Positions 1-10,023 of a stretch of 64,000 nucleotides of DNA are shown here, in pieces. The stretch lies in the NCBI GenBank assembly GCA_021371855.1, contig JAJFVL010000035.1, positions 1-64,000 of the forward strand, in the 5' to 3' direction. The notes beneath the pieces are model-generated. The model was not told the origin of the DNA, searched no databases, and saw only the letters and a program-made list of their open reading frames with translations. The position numbers and the translations under genes are program-made. Numbering within the stretch: the stretch's first letter is position 1; every line of letters starts with the position of its first letter. This DNA comes from Bacteroidales bacterium (GTDB lineage: Bacteria > Bacteroidota > Bacteroidia > Bacteroidales > VadinHA17).

Positions 1-232
1 ATTGATGTGGCCGTCAATATGGCCCCTGGCAATTACTGAATTAGGTCGTTTTACAAAGATCGGTTCTTCAATGATGGTAATGGCTATATCAGGTGCTGCA
101 GTTATTCCATTGTTGTACGGACGTATCGCTGATGTCAGCACACCAAAAGTTGCTTATTTTGTCGTTATACCCATCTATCTTTGGGTGTTGTTCTATGCCT
201 CTTACGGGCATAAGATACGGATCAGGAGATAA
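1..232 (+). CDS. FHS-family sugar:H+ symporter, C-terminal fragment (cut by window start)
   Basis: Only the last ~76 residues are inside the window; the frame is open to its left edge, so the start lies outside. The visible part has the two last membrane segments of a fucose/glucose-type major facilitator: the WPxxWPLAxxxLGRFTK motif, then a glycine/alanine-rich helix ending PLLYG, then a final helix and a basic tail. The same motif and spacing recur in the complete transporter at 31198-32544, so the two are paralogues. It probably imports a monosaccharide released by the downstream degradation genes. The next gene is convergent, 38 bp away, with no clear terminator between them. Confidence 0.85.
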   Translation, partial: LMWPSIWPLAITELGRFTKIGSSMMVMAISGAAVIPLLYGRIADVSTPKVAYFVVIPIYLWVLFYASYGHKIRIRR

Positions 233-269
233 AGTAAAAACAAACCTCAAAGAACATAATCAGCCACCA

Positions 270-2486
270 TTATTTTATCCATTCCATATATATGTTGTAT
301 GGTTTTTCTGCAGGTTTAAGTGAAACAATTTTCAGCTGTCGTTCTGCATTTTTATTTTGATATGCAACTCTTACAATGGAAAGATCGTTATTAATACTCA
401 CACTATCAATTGTTTTACCATACCCGTCTGTAACTCCTGCAAGGGCAAGTTTCCTTGGTGCAAGACTGGCGGCAAGGTCAGTAAGATCATAAGCTTTCAG
501 GGCTCCCGGAACTGCTCCTGAAATAAAAGAAGAACAATAAAAGCGGTTCATCACAATGGATTGATATGAGGAAAACGGTTCGACCAAAGCAATCCGGGTA
601 ATATCAGGACAAAAAGCTGCAGCATGCAGCAGCACAGGAGACATCTCCTTCCTTGCAAGGCCATAAATATCATTTATTTTAATGTTTTCCTTCAGTAAGC
701 GTGTCAGTCTGACAACATCTCCGGCTCTTATTCCAACTATACTTCGCCCTATAAGCATTGATGCATACCAGATGTTATGCGAATCACCTTCGATATATGC
801 ATCGCCACGAAAAACACCAGGCCCCATTTCACCAGTGCCTACCAGATCAGGAGCCAGCACGGTAAAACCTTTTTGCACGAACCATTCTATCTCACCTCCG
901 GCAGAAGCTTCAGCCGCCTTTCCTGAAGGATGAAGATAGATCAAAGCTTTGCAATTCGGTTTATCAGGCACATAAAGCAGATAAGGAATGACATAATTAC
1001 CTTCACCTTTTAAAAAATATTTTTCAATTACAAATCCATCCATTTGAAAACGTCCTGTAAATACAGGGTCTTCAATTTCTGCAGGTTCCTGATAACCTGA
1101 TAATTTTTTTGCTGCACTCAGTATTGAGGGAATATGTGTAACAGGATTACTCCGTGAGGAGATTAATTCACCCGCAAGTATTTCTGCATTCCTGCGATTC
1201 AGATCAAAAACAGTTTCACACTTAAGGGATGTCGAAACCTGACCTGTCGGGGTTACCTGCATCTCTTCAGGAGTCAGCAGTTTAATTGTCTCATCATCTG
1301 GCTTCCCCGGATTATTAAGGTTGTTCTGAAAAAAAGCATACATAGCTTCCCTGTTCTTTTTTGTTGAGGCATGGGCGAAGTCATCCTCTACCCTGCCAAA
1401 GCAATTCTCTTTGCCATATGCTTTATATATACGTGACACCTCCTGTTCAGTCTCTCTGGCTCCCTGTATGCTGAACATATCCCTGGTTGTGGTTATCATC
1501 AAAACAGGTTTTGGGGCTCTGACCAATAAAAGATCCGGATGATCTATTCCTTTCATTATACCGTTGAAAAGATTTTGCTCAGCGTCCTGATTTCCGATGG
1601 TTTGAAGCAGCCTGGTTAAATTTGTTATATAGTTTTCCGGTGCAGCAGCAAATATCCGGTCATCCATTGCAGCAATATATGCTGATTGTGTTCCTCCACC
1701 TGAACGTCCGGTTATCCCAATTCTGGCCGGATCAACCTTTTTCCGGGAAAGAAGATAGTCAACGGCTCTAATACCATCCCATATCATATAACGGGCCTGA
1801 GAACTTCCTGTTATAAAAGCCTGTGTTCCAGGATAAGAATGTTCCCGTGTGGTACCCCCGACAATTGATTTATTGGTTTTTGGATCATAGTATTCAATTC
1901 TCTCACCCTGCCCCACAGGATCAAATGCATACACGATAAATCCTTTATTGACAAGATTCAGTATTACATGCTGGTAGGTTTCACTCCGGTAACCATTTTC
2001 TGAATGCCCGCTGCAATAGATTATAGCAGGAGCTTTGCTTCGTTTCTTCAGTGCCAGGGGTATGAACATTGAGGATGTCACATAAAAACCTGGCTGAGAC
2101 TCAAATATTATATGCTCTACTTTGTAATTATCTTTGTTTATGACCCTTGTTATCTTTGCATTCAAAGGTGTTTTTTCAGGAAACGGACCTACAACATCCA
2201 GTAAAGTTTCCCGTATCCACTTTTGCCTTTGTTGCCAGTCATCCAGTGAGTTAATTTTTGCAATCTCACTTTCACGTTTGGCAAGAAAAACATAGGCCTG
2301 ATCAGTAAGATGATGATATAACGAATTTGAAGCGTCACTGTACAGAAGCCAGTTTTTCCTTATTACATCAAGATCATTCTGAGCTTTCAAACTTATACCA
2401 GTCATCAATACGATTGACAATGCGAATAAGATCTTAAGTTTACAATTAAATTTTCCTGACAAAAAGTAAAACATGATCTTTCCCAT
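270..2486 (-). CDS. secreted two-domain alpha/beta-hydrolase (acetylxylan-esterase-like)
   Basis: A 738-residue protein with an N-terminal signal sequence (hydrophobic core ~18-33, ending SLKAQ); translation may start at Met1 or Met5. The first hydrolase domain (~90-400) has a full esterase/prolyl-oligopeptidase-type triad: nucleophile Ser262 in GRSGGG, acid Asp336 in TTRD, His372 in DFAHAS. A second alpha/beta-hydrolase-like domain (~480-720) starts with IYLHPSGKAA, but at the expected nucleophile elbow it reads YGLARKEMSP, so the serine is missing there. The likely role is removing ester groups from plant or algal polysaccharide in the periplasm or at the surface. The exact substrate cannot be read from sequence. 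It is divergent from the ECF sigma gene, across a 505-bp gap. Confidence 0.75.
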   Translation of the reverse strand: MGKIMFYFLSGKFNCKLKILFALSIVLMTGISLKAQNDLDVIRKNWLLYSDASNSLYHHLTDQAYVFLAKRESEIAKINSLDDWQQRQKWIRETLLDVVGPFPEKTPLNAKITRVINKDNYKVEHIIFESQPGFYVTSSMFIPLALKKRSKAPAIIYCSGHSENGYRSETYQHVILNLVNKGFIVYAFDPVGQGERIEYYDPKTNKSIVGGTTREHSYPGTQAFITGSSQARYMIWDGIRAVDYLLSRKKVDPARIGITGRSGGGTQSAYIAAMDDRIFAAAPENYITNLTRLLQTIGNQDAEQNLFNGIMKGIDHPDLLLVRAPKPVLMITTTRDMFSIQGARETEQEVSRIYKAYGKENCFGRVEDDFAHASTKKNREAMYAFFQNNLNNPGKPDDETIKLLTPEEMQVTPTGQVSTSLKCETVFDLNRRNAEILAGELISSRSNPVTHIPSILSAAKKLSGYQEPAEIEDPVFTGRFQMDGFVIEKYFLKGEGNYVIPYLLYVPDKPNCKALIYLHPSGKAAEASAGGEIEWFVQKGFTVLAPDLVGTGEMGPGVFRGDAYIEGDSHNIWYASMLIGRSIVGIRAGDVVRLTRLLKENIKINDIYGLARKEMSPVLLHAAAFCPDITRIALVEPFSSYQSIVMNRFYCSSFISGAVPGALKAYDLTDLAASLAPRKLALAGVTDGYGKTIDSVSINNDLSIVRVAYQNKNAERQLKIVSLKPAEKPYNIYMEWIK

Positions 2487-2991
2487 ATTATTAATTGATT
2501 TAAATTGCCTTGTTTTTAAAACTCAGAGCAAGTGGTTTGTATTATCTCAATATTTGACCGATTTCTTCAAAACATGCATGCAATATAATAAAACTTTACA
2601 CTTCGGTACTTTGTAAGTTTAAACTTTTAAAAAGCTTTATCATCATCTCAACAATCAACAATCAATATAAATTTCAATTCTTTTTATCATATCCCAGCCT
2701 TATATGAATAGTTTATGTTGCCAAAAACAAAATATTTTTTTAGCCTGAAAAATTCTTTGAATTTTTTACACAAAGTGCTGATAATTGAATATCAAAACAT
2801 TATGAATTATTAAATAATGAGACATTATGACATTCAATGTCAGGATTAACCCTTACAAATAATTGAATTACATTTATTTAGTTAATTTTCAGGATAATAA
2901 ATTCATTTTTATAAATTTGTCAGGTAATTTTTTTAGCCTATTGTGTAGCTATGGTATTTTTTTTTAACTTTCGAAAATCAATAATCAGACT
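2487..2991. other. 505-bp intergenic region between divergent genes
   Basis: Very AT-rich spacer between the minus-strand esterase and the plus-strand sigma gene. It carries a perfect 12-bp palindrome AAGTTTAAACTT at 2615-2626 and a sigma-gene promoter candidate at 2912-2919. I found no open frame with gene-like composition and no tRNA-like fold. Confidence 0.5.
2912..2919 (+). promoter_or_regulatory. candidate Bacteroidota -7 box for the ECF sigma operon
   Basis: TAAATTTG fits the Bacteroidota primary-sigma -7 consensus TAnnTTTG. A weak upstream element (TTTTC, 2886-2890) sits about 21 nt away. The predicted transcript would start near 2926, about 65 nt ahead of the sigma gene. Confidence 0.4.
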
Positions 2992-3549
2992 TTGAGAAAG
3001 CAAGATCCGTTGGTTGAGAGAGTATTGGTAATAAAGCTGATTGGCGGTGACAAAGAAGCGTTTTCTACAATCTTTTCTGCATATTACCGCGATTTGGTTA
3101 TGTTTGCTTTGAGTTTTACCCGGGAACGCGACACTGCTGAAGAGATTGTCCAGGAAACTTTTTTTAAGCTTTGGGAGGACCATGAAAGCTTAAAAATTGA
3201 TTTTTCGGTTAAATCATATCTGCTGAAATCAATTCAGAACAGATGTATAGATCTATTCAGGCATAAAAAAATAAGACAGATACATCTTGAAGAAGTAAAA
3301 AATAATTCTGTTCTCTTCGAATACAATACTGACAATTATATTTTAAGATCGGAACTTGAAGATCAGATTAAAAAATCGTTGCTTTTAATCCCTCCTGATT
3401 GTGCGGAAGCTTTTCGCATGAACAGAAATGATGGTTATAAATATCAGGAGATTGCCGAAAAGCTCAATGTATCAGTGAGGACTGTTGAAAACAGAATAAG
3501 TAAAGCATTGCATCTGCTTCAGGAGCATCTTAAGGACTATTTGAACTGA
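2992..3549 (+). CDS. ECF RNA polymerase sigma factor (Bacteroidota SusCD-linked type)
   Basis: 185 residues, normal length for an ECF sigma factor. Region 2 spans ~20-85, with the AEEIVQETFFKLWE signature followed by RCIDLFRHKK. Region 4 (~125-180) has an HTH reading YKYQEIAEKLNVSVRTVENRISKAL. The start is TTG: no in-frame ATG precedes region 2, and using the next ATG would delete the core-binding helices. It is followed 96 bp later by a FecR anti-sigma factor and then SusC, the standard arrangement for trans-envelope signalling. Substrate passing the SusC receptor should release this sigma factor to transcribe the locus. Confidence 0.9.
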   Translation: MRKQDPLVERVLVIKLIGGDKEAFSTIFSAYYRDLVMFALSFTRERDTAEEIVQETFFKLWEDHESLKIDFSVKSYLLKSIQNRCIDLFRHKKIRQIHLEEVKNNSVLFEYNTDNYILRSELEDQIKKSLLLIPPDCAEAFRMNRNDGYKYQEIAEKLNVSVRTVENRISKALHLLQEHLKDYLN

Positions 3550-3645
3550 TTTGCTCCTGAATAAGTCAAAACAAAAAATCTGATTTTTTTACAAAATTGT
3601 TATGTGGTATTTATTTTGTAAAACGTCTTTTACTCAAGAAATAAA

Positions 3646-4713
3646 ATGATGCTGAATAACGAAGAAGCCGATATTGATCTTATTATAGCGAAATATCTAG
3701 CAGGCGAAACTGACAGTGAAGAAGAAGCCACTCTTGTCAGTTGGGTTGAATCGTCTGAATCAAACAAACAATATTATGACCAGTTAAGGAATATATGGGA
3801 AGTTGCTTCATCGAAGGTCAATCCGGTAACAATCAACATAAATGAGAATTTAACAAAAGTGCTGGAAAAAATTTCAAAAAGGTCTATGAGTAGTAACTTC
3901 TGGATTTACTGGAAAAGAATTGCTGCAGTACTGCTTGTACCTTTGCTTCTCGGGAATATTTTATGGTTTTACATTTCTTATAAAAAAGGACCTGCTTCCT
4001 CTGAACCAAATTACAATGAGACATATGCTGCTTTCGGTACAAGAACTGCAATTAAACTTGCCGATGGCTCATCAGTATGGCTCAATTCAGGCAGCAGTCT
4101 TAAATATCCCGACAGGTTCAAAGGCAGAGAACGTGAGGTATATCTCAAAGGGGAAGCATATTTTGAAGTTGAAAGTAATCCGGTTTTGCCATTTATAGTG
4201 AAAACATCTTCTCTGGCTGTAAGAGCCACCGGAACAAAGTTTAATGTCTCTGATTATACGGATGATATGAACTCGAGTGTGACTCTGGTATCAGGGAAAG
4301 TATTCATTAACGGGCCGGATGAAACAGCCACCGGGAATCCGGTATCTGAACTATTTCCCAGTCAGAGGCTCATCTTAAGTAAGCAAACCGGAGAATTATC
4401 GATAGTGAAAGAAGATGTAAATGAATATATTTCCTGGAAGGATGGCAAGCTTATTTTCAGGAATAAGCCACTCAGCTACGTTATAAAGAAGATCAGCCAG
4501 GTATTTAATGTTGATATCGAGTTACAGGGAAACACACTGCAGGATTACCGTTACCGTGCAACATTCGAGGATGAATCTCTTACGGAAATACTCAAATTGT
4601 TAAAAGTATCTTCCCCTATTGATTATATCGAGGTAAAACGTAATCCGCTTCCTGACGGTACGTTCGAAAAGAAGAAAATAATTATTTTCCCGGACGGTAG
4701 CCCGAGCTATTAA
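3646..4713 (+). CDS. FecR-family anti-sigma factor
   Basis: 355 residues. The cytoplasmic N-terminal part (~1-85) precedes one membrane segment (~90-110, from RIAAVLLVPLLLG). The periplasmic FecR domain follows (~125-225, GTRTAIKLADGSSVWLNSGS and FEVESNPVLPFIVKT), with a C-terminal STN-like domain (~270-350, SYVIKKISQVFNVDIEL) typical of Bacteroidota FecR proteins. It should hold the preceding sigma factor inactive until the N-terminal extension of the adjacent SusC signals across the periplasm. Tandem ATGs at 3646 and 3649 leave the exact start open by one codon. Confidence 0.92.
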   Translation: MMLNNEEADIDLIIAKYLAGETDSEEEATLVSWVESSESNKQYYDQLRNIWEVASSKVNPVTININENLTKVLEKISKRSMSSNFWIYWKRIAAVLLVPLLLGNILWFYISYKKGPASSEPNYNETYAAFGTRTAIKLADGSSVWLNSGSSLKYPDRFKGREREVYLKGEAYFEVESNPVLPFIVKTSSLAVRATGTKFNVSDYTDDMNSSVTLVSGKVFINGPDETATGNPVSELFPSQRLILSKQTGELSIVKEDVNEYISWKDGKLIFRNKPLSYVIKKISQVFNVDIELQGNTLQDYRYRATFEDESLTEILKLLKVSSPIDYIEVKRNPLPDGTFEKKKIIIFPDGSPSY

Positions 4714-4730
4714 GTTTTGAATGTAACCAT

Positions 4731-4750
4731 TTAATATAAACTTATATTAA
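4731..4750. repeat. 20-bp AT-only palindrome after the fecR-like gene
   Basis: TTAATATAA and TTATATTAA form a perfect 9-bp inverted repeat around a 2-nt centre, 17 bp after the anti-sigma stop and ~190 bp before susC. It lacks G or C and a T-run, so a protein-binding site is as likely as a terminator. Confidence 0.45.
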
Positions 4751-4938
4751 TTCTTATACAAACTATAATAAACCCTATTATTAACCTAAACCTAAAATAT
4801 GACAAGAAAGGAGACAAAAGAATTTTAAAAAAAATGAGGAAAAGTGCTCCAACACTCTCCCTCATAAATAAGAGGCCAATAAATTGTTACTCAGGAAGAA
4901 AACAAATTTTTTTATTAACCACCTAATCTAACAAAAGT

Positions 4939-7900
4939 ATGAAAAAAAAATTTAATTACTATTGTTGGTTTAATAAACCAATTAGTAATTTCCAAAAACT
5001 ACTCTTAACTATGAAGATTACCGCAGTTTTGTTGTTTTGCAGTATGTTGAATGCTCTTGCCTCTCCAACGTATTCCCAGATTACAAAAATTTCTCTTAAT
5101 CTCAATAATTCCTCTATAGAGGATGTTCTGGATAATATTGAGGCACAGAGTGAGTTCTATTTTCTGTATAACCAGAAGCTGGTCGATGTTTCCCGCAAAG
5201 TTGACATCGTTGCTGAAAATAAACCTATTAAAGATGTTCTTGATGACATCTTTAAAAATGAAGATGTAAAATATCTTGTTTATGACCGGCAAATTATCCT
5301 TACCAGTAAAGAAGAATCCGGTAAAATGGTTGAGCTTCAGCAGAAAAAGATAACGGGAACAGTTTCCAATGACAAAAAAGAACCTCTTCCGGGCGTTACA
5401 ATCATGGTAAAAGGCACAACTATTGGGGCCCTGTCCGGTATTGATGGCAAGTACACACTTAACAATGTACCCGATGGTTCAACTATTGTTTTTTCCTTTA
5501 TTGGAATGCAGACACAGGAAATACAGCCGGGTACAAACAATCTGGTAAATGTTACCCTTATTGAAGAGAGCATTGGACTTGATGAAGTAGTTGTGATAGG
5601 ATATGGTTCTGTAAAGAAAAGAGATATTTCCACATCAATCGCTTCAGTCTCTACAGAAGCCCTTAAAGACAAACCTGTTTCCAATTTTCAACAGGCTATG
5701 TCAGGACAGTTAGCAGGAGTCAGGATACTTAATTCAAACAACGCACCAGGTGGCGGATCAACAATACGTATCCGTGGTGTGACTTCCATCAATGCCTCAA
5801 ACGATCCTTTGATCGTTATAGACGGATTTCCGCTTAAGGATGGTTTTAGCAAAACAGAGAACCCTCTGAATGCTATTAACACTGCTGATATTGAATCTAT
5901 TGAAGTACTTAAAGACGCATCGTCAAGTGCAATCTACGGTGCAAGGGCAGCAAACGGTGTTATTATGATTACAACAAAAAAAGGAAAAACAGGTAAAGCT
6001 ACCATTAATCTTAACATCAGTACCGGTTATGAAAAAATGATCCATAGAATGAATACTCTGAATAAAGAAGATTTTCTTAAATTCATGGATGATTCACGTG
6101 CCCAGGCTTATATAGTTGAAGATCCCAATTTTGGAACAAATGACCCGAATGCGCCTCTTTGGTCATGGAATGACGACAATGCAACCAGGATATTTAACTG
6201 GACCAACTATTCAAGCAACGCAGCTCCGATGAAAGCCGCAGGACCCGGTAATTTGTATGAAAGATGGATTACGGTGACAGACGCAACCAAAGCAAGACCT
6301 TACGACACTGACTGGCAGGATGTTGCAACCCAGATCGGAAAAGTTCAGGATATCCAGCTATCTACAACTGGTGGAACTGAAAATTTAAAGTATATGGTTT
6401 CCGGTGGATATTATAATCAGGATGGTATTCTGAAAGCAGCCGGATATAAACGTTTTTCTTTCAGGGCCAACGTTGATGTAAAAATCAATAATTGGTTTAA
6501 AACTGGTCTATTGCTTGCCCCGACATTTGAAAATACAAATGTAATAGCCAATCTGGAAAATACTTTTTATAATTTGGCTTCCATTGCTCCATTATATGAG
6601 CCCTATGATGAAAACGGCGATCCGGCATACCTCGGATATACCCCGGGCTACTGGGCAGAATGGAACCTGAGCAGTTATGTCAATCCTCTTATAAACTCTA
6701 TGGTTGAGGATAAAAGGCGCACTGCAAAGAATCTCTCCACTCTGTACGGGGAAATAAACTTAACCAAAGACCTCGTTTTTCGCTCGGAATTTCATACTGA
6801 ATTCAAAAACTGGGAACGTAACTATTTTCTACCTTCATCATATCCAACAGCTTCTGCTACATATTCAAGGTCCCAGGGCTTAGATAATATTACATCGAGA
6901 CTATACTACAATTCTCAAAACTATTTGACATACAATCACGCTTTTGGAAAGCACTCGGTCAATGCTATTTTAGGTTACTCAGCTGAAAAAACATCGGATA
7001 GGAGCACATATATCAACAAATATGATTATCCAACTGATGCAGTTCATACATTAAATCAGGCCACAGTAATATCAAATGCACAAAATGATGCCAGAACTAA
7101 CAGATCAAGCGAAACTATGATCGGAAGTTTTGCAAGATTAATGTATAACTACGGAGGTAAATACTATATGACAGCAAGTGTCCGTCGTGATGGCTCTTCA
7201 AATTTCGGCGCTGACACCAAGTGGGGGATATTCCCTTCATTTTCATTAGCATGGCGTGTTTCAGACGAATCATTCTTTACTCCTCTCAAAAATTATATCA
7301 ACGATCTGAAAATCCGTGGAGGTGCCGGTGTCATAGGAAACTCAGGGATTGGCCGTTTCAATGCTATAAGTTCACTTTCAGCTACTTCTTATATTTTTGG
7401 ATCCGGCTCAACGTTAGCAGCTGGTTATCAGGATGCAAAAGTTGCCAATTCAGGACTTAAATGGGAAACAACAACTGATTATGGAATTGGTACTGATATA
7501 GAGTTCCTGAAAAGCCGTATATCATTCAGCATGGACTATTACTATAAACTGACCAAAGATATGTTGTTTGACATGCCGTTACCTCTTATTACCGGTTTTG
7601 GCTCATACATGGTAAATATTGGTTCGATGCGTAACCGGGGGTTTGAGTATCAGTTGACAACCCGTAATTTTACAGGAGAATTCAGGTGGACAACTACTTT
7701 TAACCTGTCATACTACAGAAACAAAGTATTAAATACAGGTGCTCACGACCGTCCATTAATAAATAATAATGCTTACACTATTGAAGGTAAGCCATTGTCC
7801 GGTCTGTATGGCGGTTACTTCCTGGGCGCTTACAATGATTGGGAAGATGTTAAAACCAACCCGATTGTAAATCCCACCAATCCGAAATGGATGTATCGTT

Positions 7901-8496
7901 CATATCCAGGTGCAATCAAGTTATTTGATGTCAATGGTGATGGGGTAATAGATGGCCTTGATAATACCATTATCGGAAACCCGAATCCTGATTTCATCTG
8001 GGGTATGACAAATACTTTTGAATATAAAGGATTCGATCTGTCAGTTCAGGTTAACGGAGTGCAGGGAGGCGAACGTCTTATGACACAGATGGAACCAATT
8101 ATGGCAAAGAATTCAGGTTCGCAGAATACCGTTCATTTATATTATGATAATTACTGGAGACCTGACAGGACTGATGGAACTTACGCAGCTCCAACTCGCA
8201 AGTCGTGGGATGGAACGTCAACCAGAGGAGTATTGGTGTTTAAAGGCACTTATGTTAACATCCAGAATGTTGCACTTGGATATTCCTTGCCAAAAAGCAT
8301 TACTAGCAAGCTGAATGTGAGCCAGATAAGGCCTTACATCAGTGTTCAGAATGCATTCCTGATAACAAAATATCCCGGATATAACCCGGAAGTAAACTAT
8401 GGTGATGATTATAATGCTGCCTTATCACAGGGAATGGATAATGGAGCATATCCTTTAACCAGGATCATCTCTTTTGGAATTAATTTGTCGTTATAA
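4939..8496 (+). CDS. SusC/RagA-type TonB-dependent outer-membrane transporter with STN domain
   Basis: 1185 residues. A long signal region (~1-48, cleavage after NALASPTYSQ) is followed by an STN domain (~50-115), the signalling domain that contacts FecR. A carboxypeptidase-regulatory-like domain (~135-215, KITGTVSNDKKEPLPGVTI) and the plug come next, with DEVVVIGYGS as TonB box and IRIRGVTSINASNDPLIVIDG. The 22-strand barrel ends in the aromatic C-terminus ISFGINLSL. With the SusD 18 bp downstream it forms an outer-membrane complex importing oligosaccharides. The STN domain agrees with control by the sigma/FecR pair just upstream. The glycan specificity must be inferred from the linked enzymes. 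Confidence 0.96.
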   Translation: MKKKFNYYCWFNKPISNFQKLLLTMKITAVLLFCSMLNALASPTYSQITKISLNLNNSSIEDVLDNIEAQSEFYFLYNQKLVDVSRKVDIVAENKPIKDVLDDIFKNEDVKYLVYDRQIILTSKEESGKMVELQQKKITGTVSNDKKEPLPGVTIMVKGTTIGALSGIDGKYTLNNVPDGSTIVFSFIGMQTQEIQPGTNNLVNVTLIEESIGLDEVVVIGYGSVKKRDISTSIASVSTEALKDKPVSNFQQAMSGQLAGVRILNSNNAPGGGSTIRIRGVTSINASNDPLIVIDGFPLKDGFSKTENPLNAINTADIESIEVLKDASSSAIYGARAANGVIMITTKKGKTGKATINLNISTGYEKMIHRMNTLNKEDFLKFMDDSRAQAYIVEDPNFGTNDPNAPLWSWNDDNATRIFNWTNYSSNAAPMKAAGPGNLYERWITVTDATKARPYDTDWQDVATQIGKVQDIQLSTTGGTENLKYMVSGGYYNQDGILKAAGYKRFSFRANVDVKINNWFKTGLLLAPTFENTNVIANLENTFYNLASIAPLYEPYDENGDPAYLGYTPGYWAEWNLSSYVNPLINSMVEDKRRTAKNLSTLYGEINLTKDLVFRSEFHTEFKNWERNYFLPSSYPTASATYSRSQGLDNITSRLYYNSQNYLTYNHAFGKHSVNAILGYSAEKTSDRSTYINKYDYPTDAVHTLNQATVISNAQNDARTNRSSETMIGSFARLMYNYGGKYYMTASVRRDGSSNFGADTKWGIFPSFSLAWRVSDESFFTPLKNYINDLKIRGGAGVIGNSGIGRFNAISSLSATSYIFGSGSTLAAGYQDAKVANSGLKWETTTDYGIGTDIEFLKSRISFSMDYYYKLTKDMLFDMPLPLITGFGSYMVNIGSMRNRGFEYQLTTRNFTGEFRWTTTFNLSYYRNKVLNTGAHDRPLINNNAYTIEGKPLSGLYGGYFLGAYNDWEDVKTNPIVNPTNPKWMYRSYPGAIKLFDVNGDGVIDGLDNTIIGNPNPDFIWGMTNTFEYKGFDLSVQVNGVQGGERLMTQMEPIMAKNSGSQNTVHLYYDNYWRPDRTDGTYAAPTRKSWDGTSTRGVLVFKGTYVNIQNVALGYSLPKSITSKLNVSQIRPYISVQNAFLITKYPGYNPEVNYGDDYNAALSQGMDNGAYPLTRIISFGINLSL

Positions 8497-8514
8497 TAAA
8501 TAAAATATATCAAG

Positions 8515-9987
8515 ATGAAAAAGATATGTTATTTAATCGTATTTACAATGTTAATATTGTCCGGTTGTTCCGAATCATTTCTGGACACACAGCCTGAAGA
8601 TGCTCTGGCTCCGGGGATATTCTTTAAAACCCCGGCAGATATAAAAACAGGATTGGTAGCAGTTTACAAACCGCTGCAGACTATATATAACCAGGGAGGA
8701 GTGCTTACCATTGTTGAGAATATGTCGGATGATGGTACACAACCATTTGCTGTCAGTGCCTTTAATAATTTCTATAAAGACAATACCAATTCGGCAGTGG
8801 CTATGTGGACAAACTACTATAAAATGATCGTCAATGCAAACAATATCATTGATATAATAGACAAGTTTGTGCCTAAAACTGATGCTGATGCAGCATTGGT
8901 TAAAGCCTACAGAGGTGAAGCATGTTTCCTGCGGGCTTTTGCCTATTTCAACCTGGTCAGGCTTTACGGAGATGTACCTAAGGTTGTTAAGCCTTTTACC
9001 GATCCCAACACCGCATTCGGTGTTGGGCGTACTCCTGTAAGTAATCTATACTCAGAGGTAATAATACCGGATCTTGAATCTGCAATAGCAGACTGTTACA
9101 AGAAAGGCGATGCTGCCATCACGAGTGAAGGTGCACGTGTAACCAAAGGAACAGCTTTGACAATCCTGGCAGAGGTTTATCTTACATTGCACGATAACAC
9201 CAATGCTGCTGCAACACTTAAAAGACTTATTGTTGACAAAGAAGGAGGCACCTATACCCTTATGTCTGATTATGCAAAGATTTGGCTTCCGGCAAATAAA
9301 TTCAATACAGAATCAATTTTTGAAGTAAACTTCAATGTTGCTGCAGGTTTTCCAAGTTATTATTTCAGAAATATGTCTTCGGTAGGACCAAATGTATATA
9401 AAGTTACTACATCCAGTTGTCAGTATGCAGGTTGTAAAAACCTGATGGATGAATTTGTTGCATATCAGGACTGGAAACGTTATGATGTATCGCTTGATTC
9501 CGGATGGCATGCCATGAATAATCTCATCACTCCCATTCCTCTGAAAAACATGCCTCCTCTTGATGTAGCTACACTTAAGAATTATAACAATGTTGGTACC
9601 GATTATAACTTTATGATCTCAAGGTATGCTGATGCTCTGTTAATGTATGCCGAAGCCCTGATGACTACAGATCCGGGTACAGCTGTAACCTATATAAACC
9701 AGGTTAGAGCCAGGGTCAATATGGCACCGATTGCTGTCGGTGATCTGAACATTGACCGGATACTTCATGAACGTCGTATGGAACTTACTTTTGAAGGGCA
9801 CAGATATTTTGACCTTGTAAGGACAGGTAAAGCAATTGAATATATTTCCAGCGACCTTATGAGCAACGTTGATTATGAAAAAAGGATTTTCAGGAGCGAA
9901 CCAATACCTGAATATCAACTTATATTACCGATTCCGGTAACAGAAATTGAAAAAGACCAGACATTAACTCAAAATCCTGGTTATTAA
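8515..9987 (+). CDS. SusD/RagB-family surface glycan-binding lipoprotein
   Basis: 490 residues with a lipoprotein signal (LILSGC, lipid-carrying Cys18). TPR-like helices fill the N-terminal half (FLRAFAYFNLVRLYGDVP is typical). The C-terminal part has ERRMELTFEGHRYFDLVRTGKA and ends NQNPGY-like (TQNPGY), the family hallmark. It starts 18 bp after susC and is certainly co-transcribed. SusD acts as the lid over the SusC barrel and grips the oligosaccharide at the cell surface. Confidence 0.96.
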   Translation: MKKICYLIVFTMLILSGCSESFLDTQPEDALAPGIFFKTPADIKTGLVAVYKPLQTIYNQGGVLTIVENMSDDGTQPFAVSAFNNFYKDNTNSAVAMWTNYYKMIVNANNIIDIIDKFVPKTDADAALVKAYRGEACFLRAFAYFNLVRLYGDVPKVVKPFTDPNTAFGVGRTPVSNLYSEVIIPDLESAIADCYKKGDAAITSEGARVTKGTALTILAEVYLTLHDNTNAAATLKRLIVDKEGGTYTLMSDYAKIWLPANKFNTESIFEVNFNVAAGFPSYYFRNMSSVGPNVYKVTTSSCQYAGCKNLMDEFVAYQDWKRYDVSLDSGWHAMNNLITPIPLKNMPPLDVATLKNYNNVGTDYNFMISRYADALLMYAEALMTTDPGTAVTYINQVRARVNMAPIAVGDLNIDRILHERRMELTFEGHRYFDLVRTGKAIEYISSDLMSNVDYEKRIFRSEPIPEYQLILPIPVTEIEKDQTLTQNPGY

Positions 9988-10023
9988 TCAATTATTGAAT
10001 TAATGTTATTAAATTGAATAAAG

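Noticed and set aside
2615..2626. AAGTTTAAACTT palindrome in the sigma/esterase gap
   Set aside because: AT-rich 12-bp palindromes arise by chance at this composition, and it is not placed relative to either promoter in an informative way.
2938..3183. Minus-strand frame of 81 codons over the ECF sigma gene start
   Set aside because: Lies antisense to a well-supported gene, with no family features and no promoter or start context.
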